A stretch of 64,000 nt of DNA from NCBI RefSeq assembly GCF_000834635.1, contig NZ_JXQV01000001.1, forward strand, positions 140,720 to 204,719. The letters run 5' to 3'. Positions 16,768-27,522 of this stretch are shown one piece after another. The notes beneath the pieces were generated by a model. That model was not told the DNA's origin and made no database searches. It saw only the letters and a program-made list of their open reading frames with translations. This stretch comes from Agrobacterium tumefaciens. Its GTDB lineage: Bacteria > Pseudomonadota > Alphaproteobacteria > Rhizobiales > Rhizobiaceae. Numbering within the stretch: the first letter of the stretch is position 1; every line of letters begins with the position of its first letter. Made by a program: the position numbers and the translations under genes.

Positions 16768-18384
16768 TCAATGCTTGAAGTGACGCATTCCCGTAAACAC
16801 CATGGTCACGCCATGGGCATTGGCGGCATCGATCACGTCCTGATCGCGCATCGATCCACCCGGCTGGATAACCGCCGTCGCACCAGCCGCAATCGCTGCC
16901 AGAAGACCATCCGCAAAGGGATAGAACGCTTCGGATGCAACTGCTGAACCCTTGGTCAGCGGCTCGGCAAGGCCCATGGCCTTGGCCGCATCTTCGGCCT
17001 TCTGCGCCGCAATACGGGCTGAATCGATACGGCTCATCTGGCCAGCACCAATACCTGCAGTCTGCCCGTCCTTGGCATAAATGACCGCATTGGATTTCAC
17101 GTGCTTGGCAATCTTGAAGGCAAACTTCATGTCCTCAAGCTCCTGCGGTGTCGGTGCGCGGTTGGTCACGACCTTGAGGTCGAGATCTTCAACCATGCCA
17201 TTGTCACGGCTCTGAACCAGAAGACCGCCGGAAACCGTCTTTGCGGTGATGCCCGGCGCGCGGGCGTCCGGCAGACCACCGGCAGACAGAAGCCGCAAAT
17301 TCGGCTTGCGGGCAACAATCAGGCGGGCCTCTTCGGTCACGTCAGGCGCGATGATGACTTCGGTGAAAAGCTGAATGATCTCCTCAGCCGTTTCCGCATC
17401 GAGCGTGCGGTTGAGCGCGATGACACCGCCAAAGGCCGAGACAGGATCACACGCCAGCGCCCGCTTATAGGCGTCCAGCAGGGTCGCACCCGTTGCCACG
17501 CCGCAAGGGTTGGCATGCTTGATGATGGCAACGGCAGGAGCAGATTCGGGAAGGAATTCCGCCACAAGCTCATAAGCTGCGTCGGTGTCATTGATGTTGT
17601 TGTAGGAAAGCTGCTTGCCCTGCAAAAGCTTCGCCGTGGCAACGCCCGGACGCTTGTCGCCTGTCAGGTAGAAACCGGCGCTCTGGTGCGGGTTTTCACC
17701 ATAACGCATCTTTTCTTTCAGCACGCCGCCAATTGCGCGGTAATGCGGCGCTTCGATAGACAGCGCTTCGGCAAACCAGTTGGAAATTACGGCATCATAG
17801 GCAGCGGTGCGGGCATAGGCCTTGGCGGCAAAGCGCTGGCGAAGCGCGTAGCTCGTCTGGCCATCATCGGCCTGCAATGCTTCTAGCAGCTCTGGATAAT
17901 CGCTTGGGTCGGTAATGACAGTCACATAGGCATGGTTCTTGGCCGATGCACGGATCATGGCCGGGCCACCAATGTCGATATTCTCAACCGTCGTCGGATA
18001 ATCGCCGCCCTTGGCGCGAACCTCTTCAAACGGATAGAGATTGATGATCGAGAGATCGATGGCTTCGATACCATGCAGCTTCATCGCGTCGACATGGTCC
18101 GCATCATCCCGGATCGCCAAAAGGCCGCCATGGACGTTGGGGTGCAGCGTCTTGACGCGACCATCCATGATTTCCGGAAATTTCGTGATATCGGACACAT
18201 CCGTCACCGGCAGACCCGCATCGGCGATCGCCTTGGATGTGCCACCCGTCGACAGAAGCTTCACGCCGAGTTTGACGAGAGCACCGGCAAGTTCGACAAT
18301 ATCTGTCTTGTCCGAGACCGACAGCAAGGCGGTGCGGATCTTGACCTTATCGGGTGCGGGAATCTTCTTGGAAACAACGGCCAT
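16768..18384 (-). CDS. purH: Bifunctional AICAR formyltransferase/IMP cyclohydrolase
   Basis: 538 aa, full length. The N-terminal MGS-like IMP cyclohydrolase domain covers about 1-200 ([47 protein letters not shown]). The C-terminal AICAR transformylase domain includes [26 protein letters not shown] and [11 protein letters not shown]. Together they catalyse the last two steps of IMP synthesis. The ATG at 18384 gives the canonical length. The heparinase-like gene upstream is separated by 114 bases. Confidence 0.97.
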   Translation of the reverse strand: MAVVSKKIPAPDKVKIRTALLSVSDKTDIVELAGALVKLGVKLLSTGGTSKAIADAGLPVTDVSDITKFPEIMDGRVKTLHPNVHGGLLAIRDDADHVDAMKLHGIEAIDLSIINLYPFEEVRAKGGDYPTTVENIDIGGPAMIRASAKNHAYVTVITDPSDYPELLEALQADDGQTSYALRQRFAAKAYARTAAYDAVISNWFAEALSIEAPHYRAIGGVLKEKMRYGENPHQSAGFYLTGDKRPGVATAKLLQGKQLSYNNINDTDAAYELVAEFLPESAPAVAIIKHANPCGVATGATLLDAYKRALACDPVSAFGGVIALNRTLDAETAEEIIQLFTEVIIAPDVTEEARLIVARKPNLRLLSAGGLPDARAPGITAKTVSGGLLVQSRDNGMVEDLDLKVVTNRAPTPQELEDMKFAFKIAKHVKSNAVIYAKDGQTAGIGAGQMSRIDSARIAAQKAEDAAKAMGLAEPLTKGSAVASEAFYPFADGLLAAIAAGATAVIQPGGSMRDQDVIDAANAHGVTMVFTGMRHFKH

Positions 18385-18498
18385 CGGGCAACTCCGTACA
18401 TGGTGGAGGAAAGGCCGGAAATCTCTCGTTCCGGCGGTTGCCGCCGCGTTAGCACAGCTTCGCCCATTAATAAACAGAACGCAGGCATAAGCGGAACA

Positions 18499-20238
18499 TC
18501 AACGCCGATTTTTCACCGATAAGCGATGCCACCGAGCCTTGGACGCCTGAAGCTTTCGCTCAATAAGCCACCGGATGTCTCTGGTGCCAGAAACCTCAAA
18601 CCGGATTTCCAGCTGTTGCGAAGGCCGTATGCCGGACGCATCCGCCATGAAGACATCGTCAGAAATGGTGACAGGCTGGCCTGGTGCTGAAAACACCCAG
18701 CTTGTTCCGTCTGTGGCACGCATCAGCACTGTCTCATCATCCAGCCGTTCAAGCTCGATGGCCGGATGAATGTGGAAACGCGACACGGCCTCGACCAAAG
18801 CCAGCGGTTGTTTCTGGTCCTCATCTGCCAACCGAACCAGATCGCGCCCTTTGATCTTGTTGCCGAGAGCAGACAGGGAAAGCTCACGCTCATGAATGTA
18901 GCCGAACTCCCTCAGATACCCATCATGCGACGCCGTCAGCGTATCCGCTCCGTTCGGGTCTGTCTCGCGCTGAACCTTAACCCCGCTGATGCCTGCCACC
19001 ATGATAGGCCCCAGAAGGCGGGAGCGGGACAGACGCGAGGAGGACGTATCCTCAATCGTCAGTGTGGAATGGGCAGCGGTGGATCGGCTGGCCCGCCGGA
19101 AATCCATTGTGGCATAGGAAGGAAAGCCGGAATTGATGATGAACCGATTGCGGACCGAAGACATCTCAAAAGAAAGGCAGCCACAATGGGCACCCCGCGA
19201 TAGCGCCATGGACAGCGGCGTACCCGTATCGACGATGATGACGGTGTCTTCCGCCTGAAGACGTTGATAGGCAATATCCGGCAAGGCCCGGGAAGGACGC
19301 CCGGAGGTTTCATCGTAGCGCAAAACAGAGGCAAGCTCATTGGCAAGCGTCGCCGTGGAGCCATTAAAGAGCGCCAGATCGCCATCCTGATGCCGAAAGA
19401 AGCGAAGTGCAGGAAACATGCGGTCTATGGCCGGCACAAGCCCGGGCGGCACGTCATGGCCCAGATTGATGTAGCTTTGCCGAAGCGGCAGCAGATCGAG
19501 CAGCAATTCCAGCATGATACGAGGGTTACGAGACACATGCCCACCGTCAGGCCGAACCTGCCGCTCCAGCTCGCGATCAAGCTTCATGCCGACATGCGCC
19601 ATCCGTGCTGGCCGGTTGGGCAGAGCAATGGAGGCAATGGCGAGTGCAATGCGGATCTTCAGCCTGATTTCACCATCGGGCGCGTATTTTGCGATGAAGT
19701 TGAGATAGGCGACATGATAGCCGAGATTTCGAAGGAAGCGACGATAGAAGCCCGCATCGGCATTCTGAAGAATGACGGGGGAGTGAGACAGCCACGCAAT
19801 CAACCGCTGCGCCGCTGTTTCAGGTGCCCATGCAACGCCCTTGATCTTGCGCCCGTGCTGGAACATCCAATCAGAAACCAACATGCGCGCACGAATGCAG
19901 GCTTCCTCGGACTTCGCCACCCGGACATGCCGCAACCAGCTGAAAGCATGCAATCTTTCTTCAAAGGCAAGAGACGGCATTTCCATGGAAAAAGGCGACG
20001 CCCCGCCGGTATCGAGAATGCGCCCGCCGAGCGCGATGCGCCCCTGCACAAGTTCCTGCGCAACGTAAGGATCGGCCGCCCGCAAATCCGTCGGCGCCGC
20101 GACAAGGCCGCGAGGCGCGCGGTCTGCGAGCTTCAGGACCTTCAGACGCAGAACCGCAACCTCGATCATCACATGAGTTCTGAGGGTGCTTAAGAATAGA
20201 CCTGCGGTACCGAAGCGACTGTTCAGGGATTTTACCAA
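18499..20238 (-). CDS. Heparinase II/III-family protein
   Basis: 579 aa. The N-terminal half is an all-alpha toroid-like region (AWAPETAAQRLIAWLSHSPV, LNFIAKYAPDGEIRLKIRIA, GGHVSRNPRIMLELLLDLLP). The C-terminal half is a beta-sandwich with SFEMSSVRNRFIINSGFPSY and RASRSTAAHSTLTIEDTSSS, as in bacterial heparinase II/III-like proteins found beside purH and rsmB in rhizobia. No signal peptide is evident, so a cytoplasmic or unconventional location is possible and the substrate is unknown. The start is a TTG at 20238 behind GGAGGGG with 11-base spacing; an ATG at the MIEVAVLRLK position (codon 24) is an alternative. Confidence 0.82.
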   Translation of the reverse strand: MVKSLNSRFGTAGLFLSTLRTHVMIEVAVLRLKVLKLADRAPRGLVAAPTDLRAADPYVAQELVQGRIALGGRILDTGGASPFSMEMPSLAFEERLHAFSWLRHVRVAKSEEACIRARMLVSDWMFQHGRKIKGVAWAPETAAQRLIAWLSHSPVILQNADAGFYRRFLRNLGYHVAYLNFIAKYAPDGEIRLKIRIALAIASIALPNRPARMAHVGMKLDRELERQVRPDGGHVSRNPRIMLELLLDLLPLRQSYINLGHDVPPGLVPAIDRMFPALRFFRHQDGDLALFNGSTATLANELASVLRYDETSGRPSRALPDIAYQRLQAEDTVIIVDTGTPLSMALSRGAHCGCLSFEMSSVRNRFIINSGFPSYATMDFRRASRSTAAHSTLTIEDTSSSRLSRSRLLGPIMVAGISGVKVQRETDPNGADTLTASHDGYLREFGYIHERELSLSALGNKIKGRDLVRLADEDQKQPLALVEAVSRFHIHPAIELERLDDETVLMRATDGTSWVFSAPGQPVTISDDVFMADASGIRPSQQLEIRFEVSGTRDIRWLIERKLQASKARWHRLSVKNRR

Positions 20239-20459
20239 ACGTGTGTTTCCCCTCCGCGCGAAGATTTAAGTTGGCACGAAGACCAAGGGGTTCTGTCCAG
20301 CATTGAAACAATCATTTAATCTTTCACGGAAAACTTCATATTCCGTTAACAAAATATACGCAGTCACGACAAGGCTCCAACCCGGCCAGATCGCTAAGGG
20401 CGATATGGCAAGGGCCTCAAAGGAAGCGTCTTGTGTGGACTGTCGGGAGAATTAGGCTC

Positions 20460-21842
20460 TCAGACCCGGCGCAGGACCGTCGCGTAGAAGCCATCGACAC
20501 CACCGAACATATCGGGTGTCGTGCGAAGGTCGCCATCCGGGTTGACCGCAATCTCCATCCCGGGGAAAGCGTCGACGCTCACAGGCACCCGTTCAAGCGA
20601 TGTTTCACTGGCCAGAACCCTGGCGACCATCTCTTCACCCTCGGATGGGTCGAGCGAGCAATTGGAAAACACCACGATGCCGCCCGGCTTGACCAGCGTT
20701 ATGGCGTGACGCAACATCTGCTCCTGCAAACCGGCAAGCTTGGCAATATCCTTCTCATCCTTGGTCCAGCAAACATCAGGATGCTTGCGCAGGGTTCCCG
20801 TGGAAGAGCAGGGAGCATCCAACAAGACGGCATCGAAAAGCTCCGTCGGCTGAAACTTCAGCATGTTGGTTTCAACCAGTTCCGCCTGCATTTGAAGGCG
20901 GCCCAGGTTTTCACGAAGCCGCTTCAGCCGGTTGCCAGATTGGTCCAGCGCCGTCACTGTTGCACCGCTCAAAATCAACTGTGCCGTCTTTCCGCCGGGA
21001 GCAGCACATAGGTCAGCCACACGCTTGCCCTTGAGATCGCCCATCAGGCGCACCGGCATGCTCGCTGAGAAGTCCTGCACCCACCATTCGCCCTCATCGA
21101 AACCTTCAAGCGCCGAGACAGAGCCCTCGAAAGAACCAAGTCGCACAGTGCCATTCGGCATCACCTGGCCATTGAGCTTTTCCGCCCATCCTTCAGGCTC
21201 AGATTTGACGGTGATATCAATGACCGACGGAATGAGCTGAGCTTGGGCCATGCGCGCCGCAGCGTCCTCTCCGTAAACCTTGGAAAGCCTGTTGTAGAAC
21301 CACTTTGGCAGAACCGGAATGCCGCTGACAGCATCCAGCACAGCATCTTTTTCACGGCCCAGACGGCGCAAGACAGCATTGACGAGTTTCATGAAACGTT
21401 TGTTGCGCGGGTCGCGATGGGCCTGTTCGACGGCAAGATCGACGGCGGAATGGTCAGGAACATCGAGATAAAGCATCTGCGCCGCACCAACCACAAGAAC
21501 ATGGTGCAAGGAGCGAGCACCCTGGGGCAGGGGGCCATCCAGCAGCATGCCAAGCGCATGCTCGATGCGCGGCAGATGGCGAAGTGCGGTGTTGACGATA
21601 GCGCGCACCAAAGCACGGTCAGCCACGCTCAGCGCCCGATAGACCGGATTGCCGTTTTCAGCATCCATCATCCCGTCAAGGGAGGTCTGCTTGTCGAGAA
21701 CTGCCGACAGAATCTTGACTGCAGCAACGCGCGACCCAAGGCCGGGCTTCCACTCACCATCGAATTCGGATGAGTCGACATTTCTACCAGACGGGCGACG
21801 TTTAAACTGTTTTGCCGGTTTGGCAGAGGAATCGGATGTCAA
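20460..21842 (-). CDS. rsmB: RsmB/NOP-family RNA cytosine-5 methyltransferase
   Basis: 460 aa. An N-terminal NusB-like domain (about 40-170) is followed by a SAM-dependent methyltransferase with [11 protein letters not shown], the PC catalytic motif [18 protein letters not shown] and second-cysteine motif [12 protein letters not shown]. The family (Sun/RsmB/Fmu) methylates C967 of 16S rRNA. The start is a TTG overlapping the htpX stop (TTGA), so it appears translationally coupled to htpX. The 221-base gap (20239-20459) to the next gene is AT-richer than its surroundings and shows no element I recognise. Confidence 0.92.
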   Translation of the reverse strand: MTSDSSAKPAKQFKRRPSGRNVDSSEFDGEWKPGLGSRVAAVKILSAVLDKQTSLDGMMDAENGNPVYRALSVADRALVRAIVNTALRHLPRIEHALGMLLDGPLPQGARSLHHVLVVGAAQMLYLDVPDHSAVDLAVEQAHRDPRNKRFMKLVNAVLRRLGREKDAVLDAVSGIPVLPKWFYNRLSKVYGEDAAARMAQAQLIPSVIDITVKSEPEGWAEKLNGQVMPNGTVRLGSFEGSVSALEGFDEGEWWVQDFSASMPVRLMGDLKGKRVADLCAAPGGKTAQLILSGATVTALDQSGNRLKRLRENLGRLQMQAELVETNMLKFQPTELFDAVLLDAPCSSTGTLRKHPDVCWTKDEKDIAKLAGLQEQMLRHAITLVKPGGIVVFSNCSLDPSEGEEMVARVLASETSLERVPVSVDAFPGMEIAVNPDGDLRTTPDMFGGVDGFYATVLRRV

Positions 21843-22798
21843 GACCAGGGACCTTTACGCTCATTATTGTCTTCTTTTCCGCCACCAATATTCGGGACGG
21901 AGCGTGATTTGCGGACCGGCTTAGCACTTGTAGGCTGATAGGTCGATGGCCGAGAAAATTCCTGCGACATGGCCTGCAAGGCAGCAATCCGGTTTTCGGC
22001 ATTCGGGTGGGTCGAAAACAGGTTGTCCATCTTCTGGCCTGAGAGCGGATTGATGATGAACATATGGGCTGTCGCGGGGTTCCGCTCGGCATCCTCATTG
22101 TGAATGCGTTGCGCAGCGCCTGAAATCTTCTGCAGCGCCGAAGCCAGCCACAATGGGTTACCGCATATTTCCGCACCGCGACGGTCGGCAGAATATTCGC
22201 GTGTGCGGCTGATGGCCATTTGCACCAGCATGGCAGCAAAGGGCGCAACGATCATACCGACGATCACACCGATAAAGCCGAGCGGATTGTTGTTCTCGCG
22301 ATTGCCGCCCATGAAGAAAGCGAGATTGCCGAGCATCGAGATCGCGCCCGCGAGCGTCGCGGTGATGGTCATGATCAATGTGTCGCGGTTTTGAATATGC
22401 GCCAGCTCATGCGCCATAACTGCCGCGACTTCATTCGGCGTCAATTGCTCCATCAGGCCTGTGGATGCTGCAACAGCGGCATTCTCAGGATTGCGACCGG
22501 TTGCGAAGGCGTTCGGCTGCGGGCTGTCATAGACATAGACTTTCGGCATTGGAAGATTGGCATTGTGAGAGAGATCACGGATCATCGAGAAGAATTCGGA
22601 CGCATTATGCTCGTCAATCTCCTGCGCGTGATAGGCTTTCAGCACCATCTTGTCTGAATTCCAGTAGGAAAACAGGTTCATGCCCGCCGCAAACAGCAGC
22701 GCGATCATCATGCCGCCCCGCCCACCGATGAGGAAACCGAGACCCATGAACAAGGCCGTCATGAACGCCAACAACATGGCAGTACGCATCATGTTCAT
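21839..22798 (-). CDS. htpX: Membrane-bound zinc metalloprotease HtpX
   Basis: 319 aa M48B protease for membrane-protein quality control. The HExxH motif is His130-Glu131-x-x-His134 ([12 protein letters not shown]), with the third ligand in the [15 protein letters not shown] region. Two N-terminal hydrophobic segments and a further pair around 145-195 place the active site at the cytoplasmic face. The ATG at 22798 is chosen because GGAG lies seven bases upstream; an in-frame TTG at 22813 lies within that ribosome-binding region. The C-terminal tail after about residue 275 is polar and species-variable. Confidence 0.95.
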   Translation of the reverse strand: MNMMRTAMLLAFMTALFMGLGFLIGGRGGMMIALLFAAGMNLFSYWNSDKMVLKAYHAQEIDEHNASEFFSMIRDLSHNANLPMPKVYVYDSPQPNAFATGRNPENAAVAASTGLMEQLTPNEVAAVMAHELAHIQNRDTLIMTITATLAGAISMLGNLAFFMGGNRENNNPLGFIGVIVGMIVAPFAAMLVQMAISRTREYSADRRGAEICGNPLWLASALQKISGAAQRIHNEDAERNPATAHMFIINPLSGQKMDNLFSTHPNAENRIAALQAMSQEFSRPSTYQPTSAKPVRKSRSVPNIGGGKEDNNERKGPWS

Positions 22799-22900
22799 CA
22801 AAAATCTCCGCAAAAAGTGAAATTGCTTATCAAGCCCACGACTTCTATAATCTGGGTGACGAAGAAACGCTTTTCAATATCGCGTCATGAGGTCTGAGAT

Positions 22901-23101
22901 ATGGATACGCCCGAACACGACAATAACAATGATGTCGTAAAAGTTCTGTCACCCGCCGCCGAGCGCGCGCTGGCGGAAGCAGAGCAACGCCGCAAACAGG
23001 CGAAAGAGCTGGAACTCCCCCCGGAAACGGGTGGACGCGGCGGCGCCGAGCCGGTGCGGTTCGGGGATTGGGAAATCAAAGGGCGGGCAATAGATTTTTG
23101 A
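22901..23101 (+). CDS. DUF1674 small protein (SdhAF4-like)
   Basis: 66 aa. The C-terminal block GGRGGAEPVRFGDWEIKGRAIDF (shown in part as EPVRFGDWEIKGRAIDF) is diagnostic for DUF1674, the family of the mitochondrial succinate dehydrogenase assembly factor SDHAF4. The N-terminus is charged and probably disordered or helical (SPAAERALAEAEQRRKQ). It is the only plus-strand gene between 16.8 and 32.3 kb, diverging from htpX over 102 bases and ending 59 bases from convergent parB. No sdh genes are in the window, so the role is inferred from the family alone. Confidence 0.88.
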   Translation: MDTPEHDNNNDVVKVLSPAAERALAEAEQRRKQAKELELPPETGGRGGAEPVRFGDWEIKGRAIDF

Positions 23102-23160
23102 TCGGCGAGGACACCGCCCCCGACGATCCTGATCATTGCTAGCTATGGACGGAATAGAAC

Positions 23161-24045
23161 TTAGTTCTGTTCCAGCAGGCGGCAGACGGCTTCCAACTGC
23201 TCCAATGTGCGGTAGTTGATGCGGATATGCCCGCCCGTCCCCTTGTGGTTGATCTTCACATCGAGGCCGAGAGCGTCGGCCAGCGTACGCTCCAACGCAA
23301 TCGTGTCGGAATCTTTCTCGTGTTCCGGCTTGCGGCCGTGCATGGGATCAAGCTGCGCCCTGATATCGGCCTGCGCAAGGCGCTCCGCATCTCGAACCGA
23401 TAGGCCGCGCGAAACGATATTGCGCGCAAGATAGGTTGGATCGGACGTCGGCACGAGCGCACGCGCATGGCCTGCCGAGAGCGTACCCTCAGCCAGCATG
23501 TCACGAACAGCATCCGGCAGCTTCAAAAGGCGCAGACTGTTGGCAACATGGCTGCGGCTCTTACCGATGATTTCACCGAGATCATTCTGCGTATAACCAT
23601 GCTCGGCAATCAACTGATCATAACCAAGCGCTTCTTCGAGCGGGTTCAGGTCCGAGCGCTGAACGTTTTCAACAATTGCCAGCTCCAGCGCCGTGCGATC
23701 ATCCACGTCACGGACGATGACGGGAACTTCCGTAAAGCCTGCCAGCTGCGCAGCGCGCCAGCGGCGTTCACCAGCGATAATCTCGTAGCGGTTGGGTTCG
23801 ACCGTTCTCACAACGACAGGCTGTACGATGCCATGCTGCCGGATCGATGACGCCAGATCCTGAAGCTCACTCTCATCAAAATGGCGACGCGGATTGCGCG
23901 GACTACGAGCGATGAACTCAATCGGAATCATCCGGTCGGGGCTTACGGGACGCTGCTCTCCACCAACAGGCAGAGGCTGGTCCATTTCGCCAATCAATGC
24001 AGCAAGGCCGCGCCCCAACCGGCGTTTGGATAGATCGTCGCTCAT
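23161..24045 (-). CDS. parB: Chromosome partitioning protein ParB
   Basis: 294 aa CTP-dependent DNA clamp that loads at parS. It has the basic N-terminus with GRGLAALIGE that contacts ParA, Box I NPRRHF (51-56), the CTP-binding Box II GERRWRA (92-98), the helix-turn-helix (about 150-175, YTQNDLGEIIGKSRSHVANS), and a C-terminal dimerisation region ending RTLEQLEAVCRLLEQN. Six candidate parS sites are in this window. parA lies upstream with a 100-base gap, long for this operon. Confidence 0.97.
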   Translation of the reverse strand: MSDDLSKRRLGRGLAALIGEMDQPLPVGGEQRPVSPDRMIPIEFIARSPRNPRRHFDESELQDLASSIRQHGIVQPVVVRTVEPNRYEIIAGERRWRAAQLAGFTEVPVIVRDVDDRTALELAIVENVQRSDLNPLEEALGYDQLIAEHGYTQNDLGEIIGKSRSHVANSLRLLKLPDAVRDMLAEGTLSAGHARALVPTSDPTYLARNIVSRGLSVRDAERLAQADIRAQLDPMHGRKPEHEKDSDTIALERTLADALGLDVKINHKGTGGHIRINYRTLEQLEAVCRLLEQN

Positions 24046-24145
24046 GAAAAATACTCCAAAATAACCTGCCAGCAGAAACTGGCTTAACCGCTTACGTCAG
24101 GATATCAGACGCGTTAGCCGTCAACAATCCAGACGGCAAGCCTTG

Positions 24146-24937
24146 CTACGCCGCCTTTCGCAAGCGTTCACGCTGAATGACTTCGGATGCCAGCTGCAAA
24201 TAGGCCTGACTGCCCGCACATTTCAGATCATACAGGATCGCTGGTTTACCATAGGACGGCGCTTCGGACACCCGGACATTCCGAGGGATGAGGGTGTGGT
24301 AGACCTTTTCCCCAAGATGCGTGCGAACATCGTTCACGACCTGTTGCGCGAGATTGTTGCGGGAATCGAACATCGTCAGGACGATGCCTTGAATATCGAG
24401 AGCCGGATTGACCGTGCCGCGTATCTGATTGACCGTATCGAGTAGCTGGCTGAGACCTTCGAGCGCAAAGAATTCGCACTGGAGAGGGACCAGAACGGAA
24501 TGCGCTGCTGCCATGGCATTCATCGTCAGCAAATTGAACGAAGGAGGGCAGTCAACCAGAATGTAGGAATAAGCCAGAGCCTCAGCGGAATGCAACGCGC
24601 TTCGGAGCAGAAAGACGCGGTTGGACGAATTCGCCACTTCCATCTCGAAGCCCAGCAAATCCATTGTCGATGCAACAATATCGAGATTCGGAACCGCCGT
24701 GGGCACGACCACTTCGCTGATCGAATTGGCGCCGATCAACAGGTCGTAGGATGACAGCTTGCGCTCGCGGCGGTCTATGCCAAGTCCCGTGCTTGCATTG
24801 CCCTGTGGATCCAGATCAACCAGCAAAACACGCTCACCGATGGCAGCCAGTGCGGTTGCCAGATTGATGGCCGTGGTCGTTTTTCCCACACCACCCTTTT
24901 GATTGGCGATCGTAATGATGCGATTTTTTTCAAACAT
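24146..24937 (-). CDS. parA: Chromosome partitioning ATPase ParA
   Basis: 263 aa deviant-Walker ATPase. Walker A is KGGVGKTT (14-21), the Walker A' is LLVDLDPQGN (about 38-47) and the Walker B-like motif is ILVDCPPSF. It forms the nucleoid gradient that moves ParB-parS complexes apart. The start chosen is the ATG at 24937 (MFEKNRIITIANQ), 19 bases downstream of rsmG. A longer version from 24982 would overlap rsmG by 26 bases and adds residues not typical of the family. Confidence 0.97.
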   Translation of the reverse strand: MFEKNRIITIANQKGGVGKTTTAINLATALAAIGERVLLVDLDPQGNASTGLGIDRRERKLSSYDLLIGANSISEVVVPTAVPNLDIVASTMDLLGFEMEVANSSNRVFLLRSALHSAEALAYSYILVDCPPSFNLLTMNAMAAAHSVLVPLQCEFFALEGLSQLLDTVNQIRGTVNPALDIQGIVLTMFDSRNNLAQQVVNDVRTHLGEKVYHTLIPRNVRVSEAPSYGKPAILYDLKCAGSQAYLQLASEVIQRERLRKAA

Positions 24938-24956
24938 GATGCCGTACCTGACCTGG

Positions 24957-25577
24957 TCAATCAGCTTTTCGACGTAGATCACTGATTTCGAGCACTACAG
25001 AGCTCGCTTCTATACTGCTTTGATGTCTTATCAGATCGAAATCCCAACGAATACGGGCTTTCTGCACCTCGGCTTCGTAATCCCTGCCTTTGTTGAGATA
25101 GGAACGCAATTTGCCGTTCAAAACCACCCACGGATGGATGTAATCAAACAACGAGTCCAACTCTGCCAGTGCGCGTGCAGAGACAGCATCACAGGGACCG
25201 ACAAGCGAAGGCGCAGTTTCGATTCGAACCGGATGGACTGAGCCGCGCGCGCCGGTTTCTTTCAGCGCGACACGCAGGAATGCGGCCTTTTTATTGTTGC
25301 TTTCAACCAGGTGAACCCAGCCATCTTGCTGCTCGGCCAGCAGAATGGCCGTTATAATGCCGGGAAAGCCGCCACCGCTACCCAGATCGACCCAAGTCCG
25401 CGACTGGGATGAGATATGGAAAATCTGGGCACTATCGGCGATATGGCGTGACCATAGCTCTGGAAGAGTGGAGGGAGCCACCAGATTTGTCGTGGCATTC
25501 CATTTCTTGAAAAGCTCAACAAAATGCTCGAGTCGTTCTTGTGTTTCACGTGAAACACTCTGGCCGTTTATCATCAT
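24957..25577 (-). CDS. rsmG: 16S rRNA (guanine-527-N7)-methyltransferase RsmG
   Basis: 206 aa (formerly GidB). SAM-binding motif [14 protein letters not shown] and the downstream [11 protein letters not shown] are typical of the family. The N-terminal residues SVSRET (7-12) are encoded by a perfect parS palindrome at 25542-25557, so the coding sequence doubles as a ParB-binding site. It follows mnmG by 11 bases and precedes parA, the standard alphaproteobacterial order mnmE-mnmG-rsmG-parA-parB. Confidence 0.96.
   Translation of the reverse strand: MMINGQSVSRETQERLEHFVELFKKWNATTNLVAPSTLPELWSRHIADSAQIFHISSQSRTWVDLGSGGGFPGIITAILLAEQQDGWVHLVESNNKKAAFLRVALKETGARGSVHPVRIETAPSLVGPCDAVSARALAELDSLFDYIHPWVVLNGKLRSYLNKGRDYEAEVQKARIRWDFDLIRHQSSIEASSVVLEISDLRRKAD
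25542..25557. promoter_or_regulatory. parS site, perfect (16/16), inside rsmG
   Basis: TGTTTCACGTGAAACA, extended to an 18-base perfect palindrome at 25541-25558. It lies in codons 7-12 of rsmG, about 6.7 kb from the origin candidate, and is the best site in the window. Confidence 0.95.
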
Positions 25578-25588
25578 GCTAGGACTCG

Positions 25589-27466
25589 TTATAGCTGTGC
25601 TGTGCGCTTTTCGATGGTGGAGGCAGAGCCTTTTCTTACCAAGGCAAGGATGAGCGAAATCGCAGCGGGTGTCATTCCATCCACTCTCGCTGCCTGCGCA
25701 ATGCTGATAGGGCGGGCGGCCTGAAGCTTCTGCTTTAGCTCGCTCGAAAGGCCGGACAACTGTGTAAAGTCGAAGTCATCCGGTATGGTTCGATCTTCAT
25801 CACGCTTGATGTCGACAATGTCAGCATGCTGACGCTTCATATAGACAGCGTAGCTCGCTTCGATTTCCAGAACTTCAGCGATCTTCGGAGAGAAAGCGGA
25901 AAGCTCAGGCCAGACCTGCTTAAGGCTGTCAACGGTTGTGTCGGGGTAGGCAAGCAGTTCGTAAGCTGTTCGCCTCTGCCCATCGCGGTTGAGCTTCAAC
26001 CCGTGGACGCCAGCTTGAGATGGCGTAATAGACAGATCGTGCAGAAGCGCGCGCGCCTGGACGAGGTCATCAACGAAATCGCCGTAGCGCTTCGCACGCG
26101 CTGGACCGACGATGCCTGCTGCCAGACCAACCGGCGTCAACCGAAGGTCTGCATTATCGACGCGGAGTGATAGGCGGTACTCCGCACGAGACGTAAACAT
26201 ACGGTATGGCTCGGATACACCCTTGGACGTCAGATCATCGATCATGACGCCGATATAAGATTCAGTCCGGCTGAAATGCATTGGAGCACTATCGCTGGCT
26301 AGCAGCGAAGCGTTAAGCCCAGCCACAAGCCCCTGCGCCGCCGCCTCTTCATAGCCTGTTGTACCGTTGATTTGTCCCGCCAGAAACAGACCGGGAATTT
26401 TCCGGCATTCGAGCGACGGGCGCAATTCTCTGGGATCGACGTAATCATATTCGATCGCATAGCCCGCCTGAAGAATTTTGACCTTCTCCAGACCCGGGAT
26501 CGTATGAATGAACATCTCTTGCACGGACAGAGGAAGAGACGTCGAAATACCGTTGGGATATATCGTGTCGTCATCAAGCCCTTCTGGCTCGAGGAATATC
26601 TGGTGGCCATCACGCTCGCCGAAGCGAACGATTTTGTCTTCGATCGACGGGCAATAGCGCGGGCCGACGCCTTCGATCTGACCAGAATACATGGCTGAAA
26701 GGTGGATATTATCCTGAATAATTTTATGACCCGCAGGCGTGGTGCGGGTAACACCGCATTCGATCTGCCGGTTTGAGATCGTATCCGTCATGAAGGAGAA
26801 AGGAATTGGATCCTCGTCCGCGCCTTGGCGCTCAACTGCGTCCCAATCGATCGTCTTCCCGTCAAGCCTCGCCGGCGTTCCGGTTTTCAGCCGGCCCATT
26901 TTAAGGCCAGCACGCGCCAGTGTGTCCGACAGACCAACGGAAGGTTTCTCGCCCACTCGTCCAGCCGGAATCTTTTCGGAACCGATATGGATCAAGCCTC
27001 GAAGGAATGTGCCGCTTGTTAGGACAACTGCACGGCAAGCGATCTTCTCTCCACTGGCCAGAACGACCGCAGAAATGACTCCGTCCTTGAACTCGATATC
27101 ATAGGCATCGCCTTCGACAACGCTCAGATTGCCGATCTCAGCGATCTCGCGCTGCATCGCTTGGTTATAAAGCTTGCGGTCTGCCTGGGTGCGGGGCCCA
27201 CGAACGGCAGGACCCTTTTTTCTGTTGAGCATACGAAATTGAATGCCAGCCGCATCGGCAACGCGGCCCATCAATCCATCAAGTGCATCGATTTCGCGGA
27301 CCAAATGACCCTTACCCAAACCACCAATGGCAGGGTTGCAGGACATGATACCGATTGTCTGCGCATTATGGGTGAGCAGCGCCGTCTTTGCACCGTGACG
27401 TGCGGCAGCAGCGGCCGCTTCGCTACCGGCATGACCTCCGCCAATTACAACGACATCATATGTCAT
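25589..27466 (-). CDS. mnmG: tRNA U34 5-carboxymethylaminomethyl modification enzyme MnmG
   Basis: 625 aa (GidA). FAD-binding motif GGGHAGSE is at residues 9-16; further signatures are [20 protein letters not shown] (parts thereof), [11 protein letters not shown] and the C-terminal domain [21 protein letters not shown] block ([24 protein letters not shown]). With MnmE it installs cmnm5 groups on the wobble uridine. MnmE is encoded immediately upstream, with a 53-base gap containing a parS site. Confidence 0.97.
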   Translation of the reverse strand: MTYDVVVIGGGHAGSEAAAAAARHGAKTALLTHNAQTIGIMSCNPAIGGLGKGHLVREIDALDGLMGRVADAAGIQFRMLNRKKGPAVRGPRTQADRKLYNQAMQREIAEIGNLSVVEGDAYDIEFKDGVISAVVLASGEKIACRAVVLTSGTFLRGLIHIGSEKIPAGRVGEKPSVGLSDTLARAGLKMGRLKTGTPARLDGKTIDWDAVERQGADEDPIPFSFMTDTISNRQIECGVTRTTPAGHKIIQDNIHLSAMYSGQIEGVGPRYCPSIEDKIVRFGERDGHQIFLEPEGLDDDTIYPNGISTSLPLSVQEMFIHTIPGLEKVKILQAGYAIEYDYVDPRELRPSLECRKIPGLFLAGQINGTTGYEEAAAQGLVAGLNASLLASDSAPMHFSRTESYIGVMIDDLTSKGVSEPYRMFTSRAEYRLSLRVDNADLRLTPVGLAAGIVGPARAKRYGDFVDDLVQARALLHDLSITPSQAGVHGLKLNRDGQRRTAYELLAYPDTTVDSLKQVWPELSAFSPKIAEVLEIEASYAVYMKRQHADIVDIKRDEDRTIPDDFDFTQLSGLSSELKQKLQAARPISIAQAARVDGMTPAAISLILALVRKGSASTIEKRTAQL

Positions 27467-27506
27467 TATAATAAATCCTTGTTTCTTGAAGCCGCGTCCG
27501 GCTCAA

Positions 27507-27522
27507 TGTTTCACGTGAATCA
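27507..27522. promoter_or_regulatory. parS-like site (15/16) between mnmE and mnmG
   Basis: TGTTTCACGTGAATCA has one mismatch to consensus. It overlaps the last bases of mnmE, including the TGA stop, and sits in the 53-base gap before mnmG. Confidence 0.85.

Noticed and set aside
24938..24982. Longer parA start overlapping rsmG
   Set aside because: The extra 15 residues are not typical of ParA and force an overlap with rsmG.
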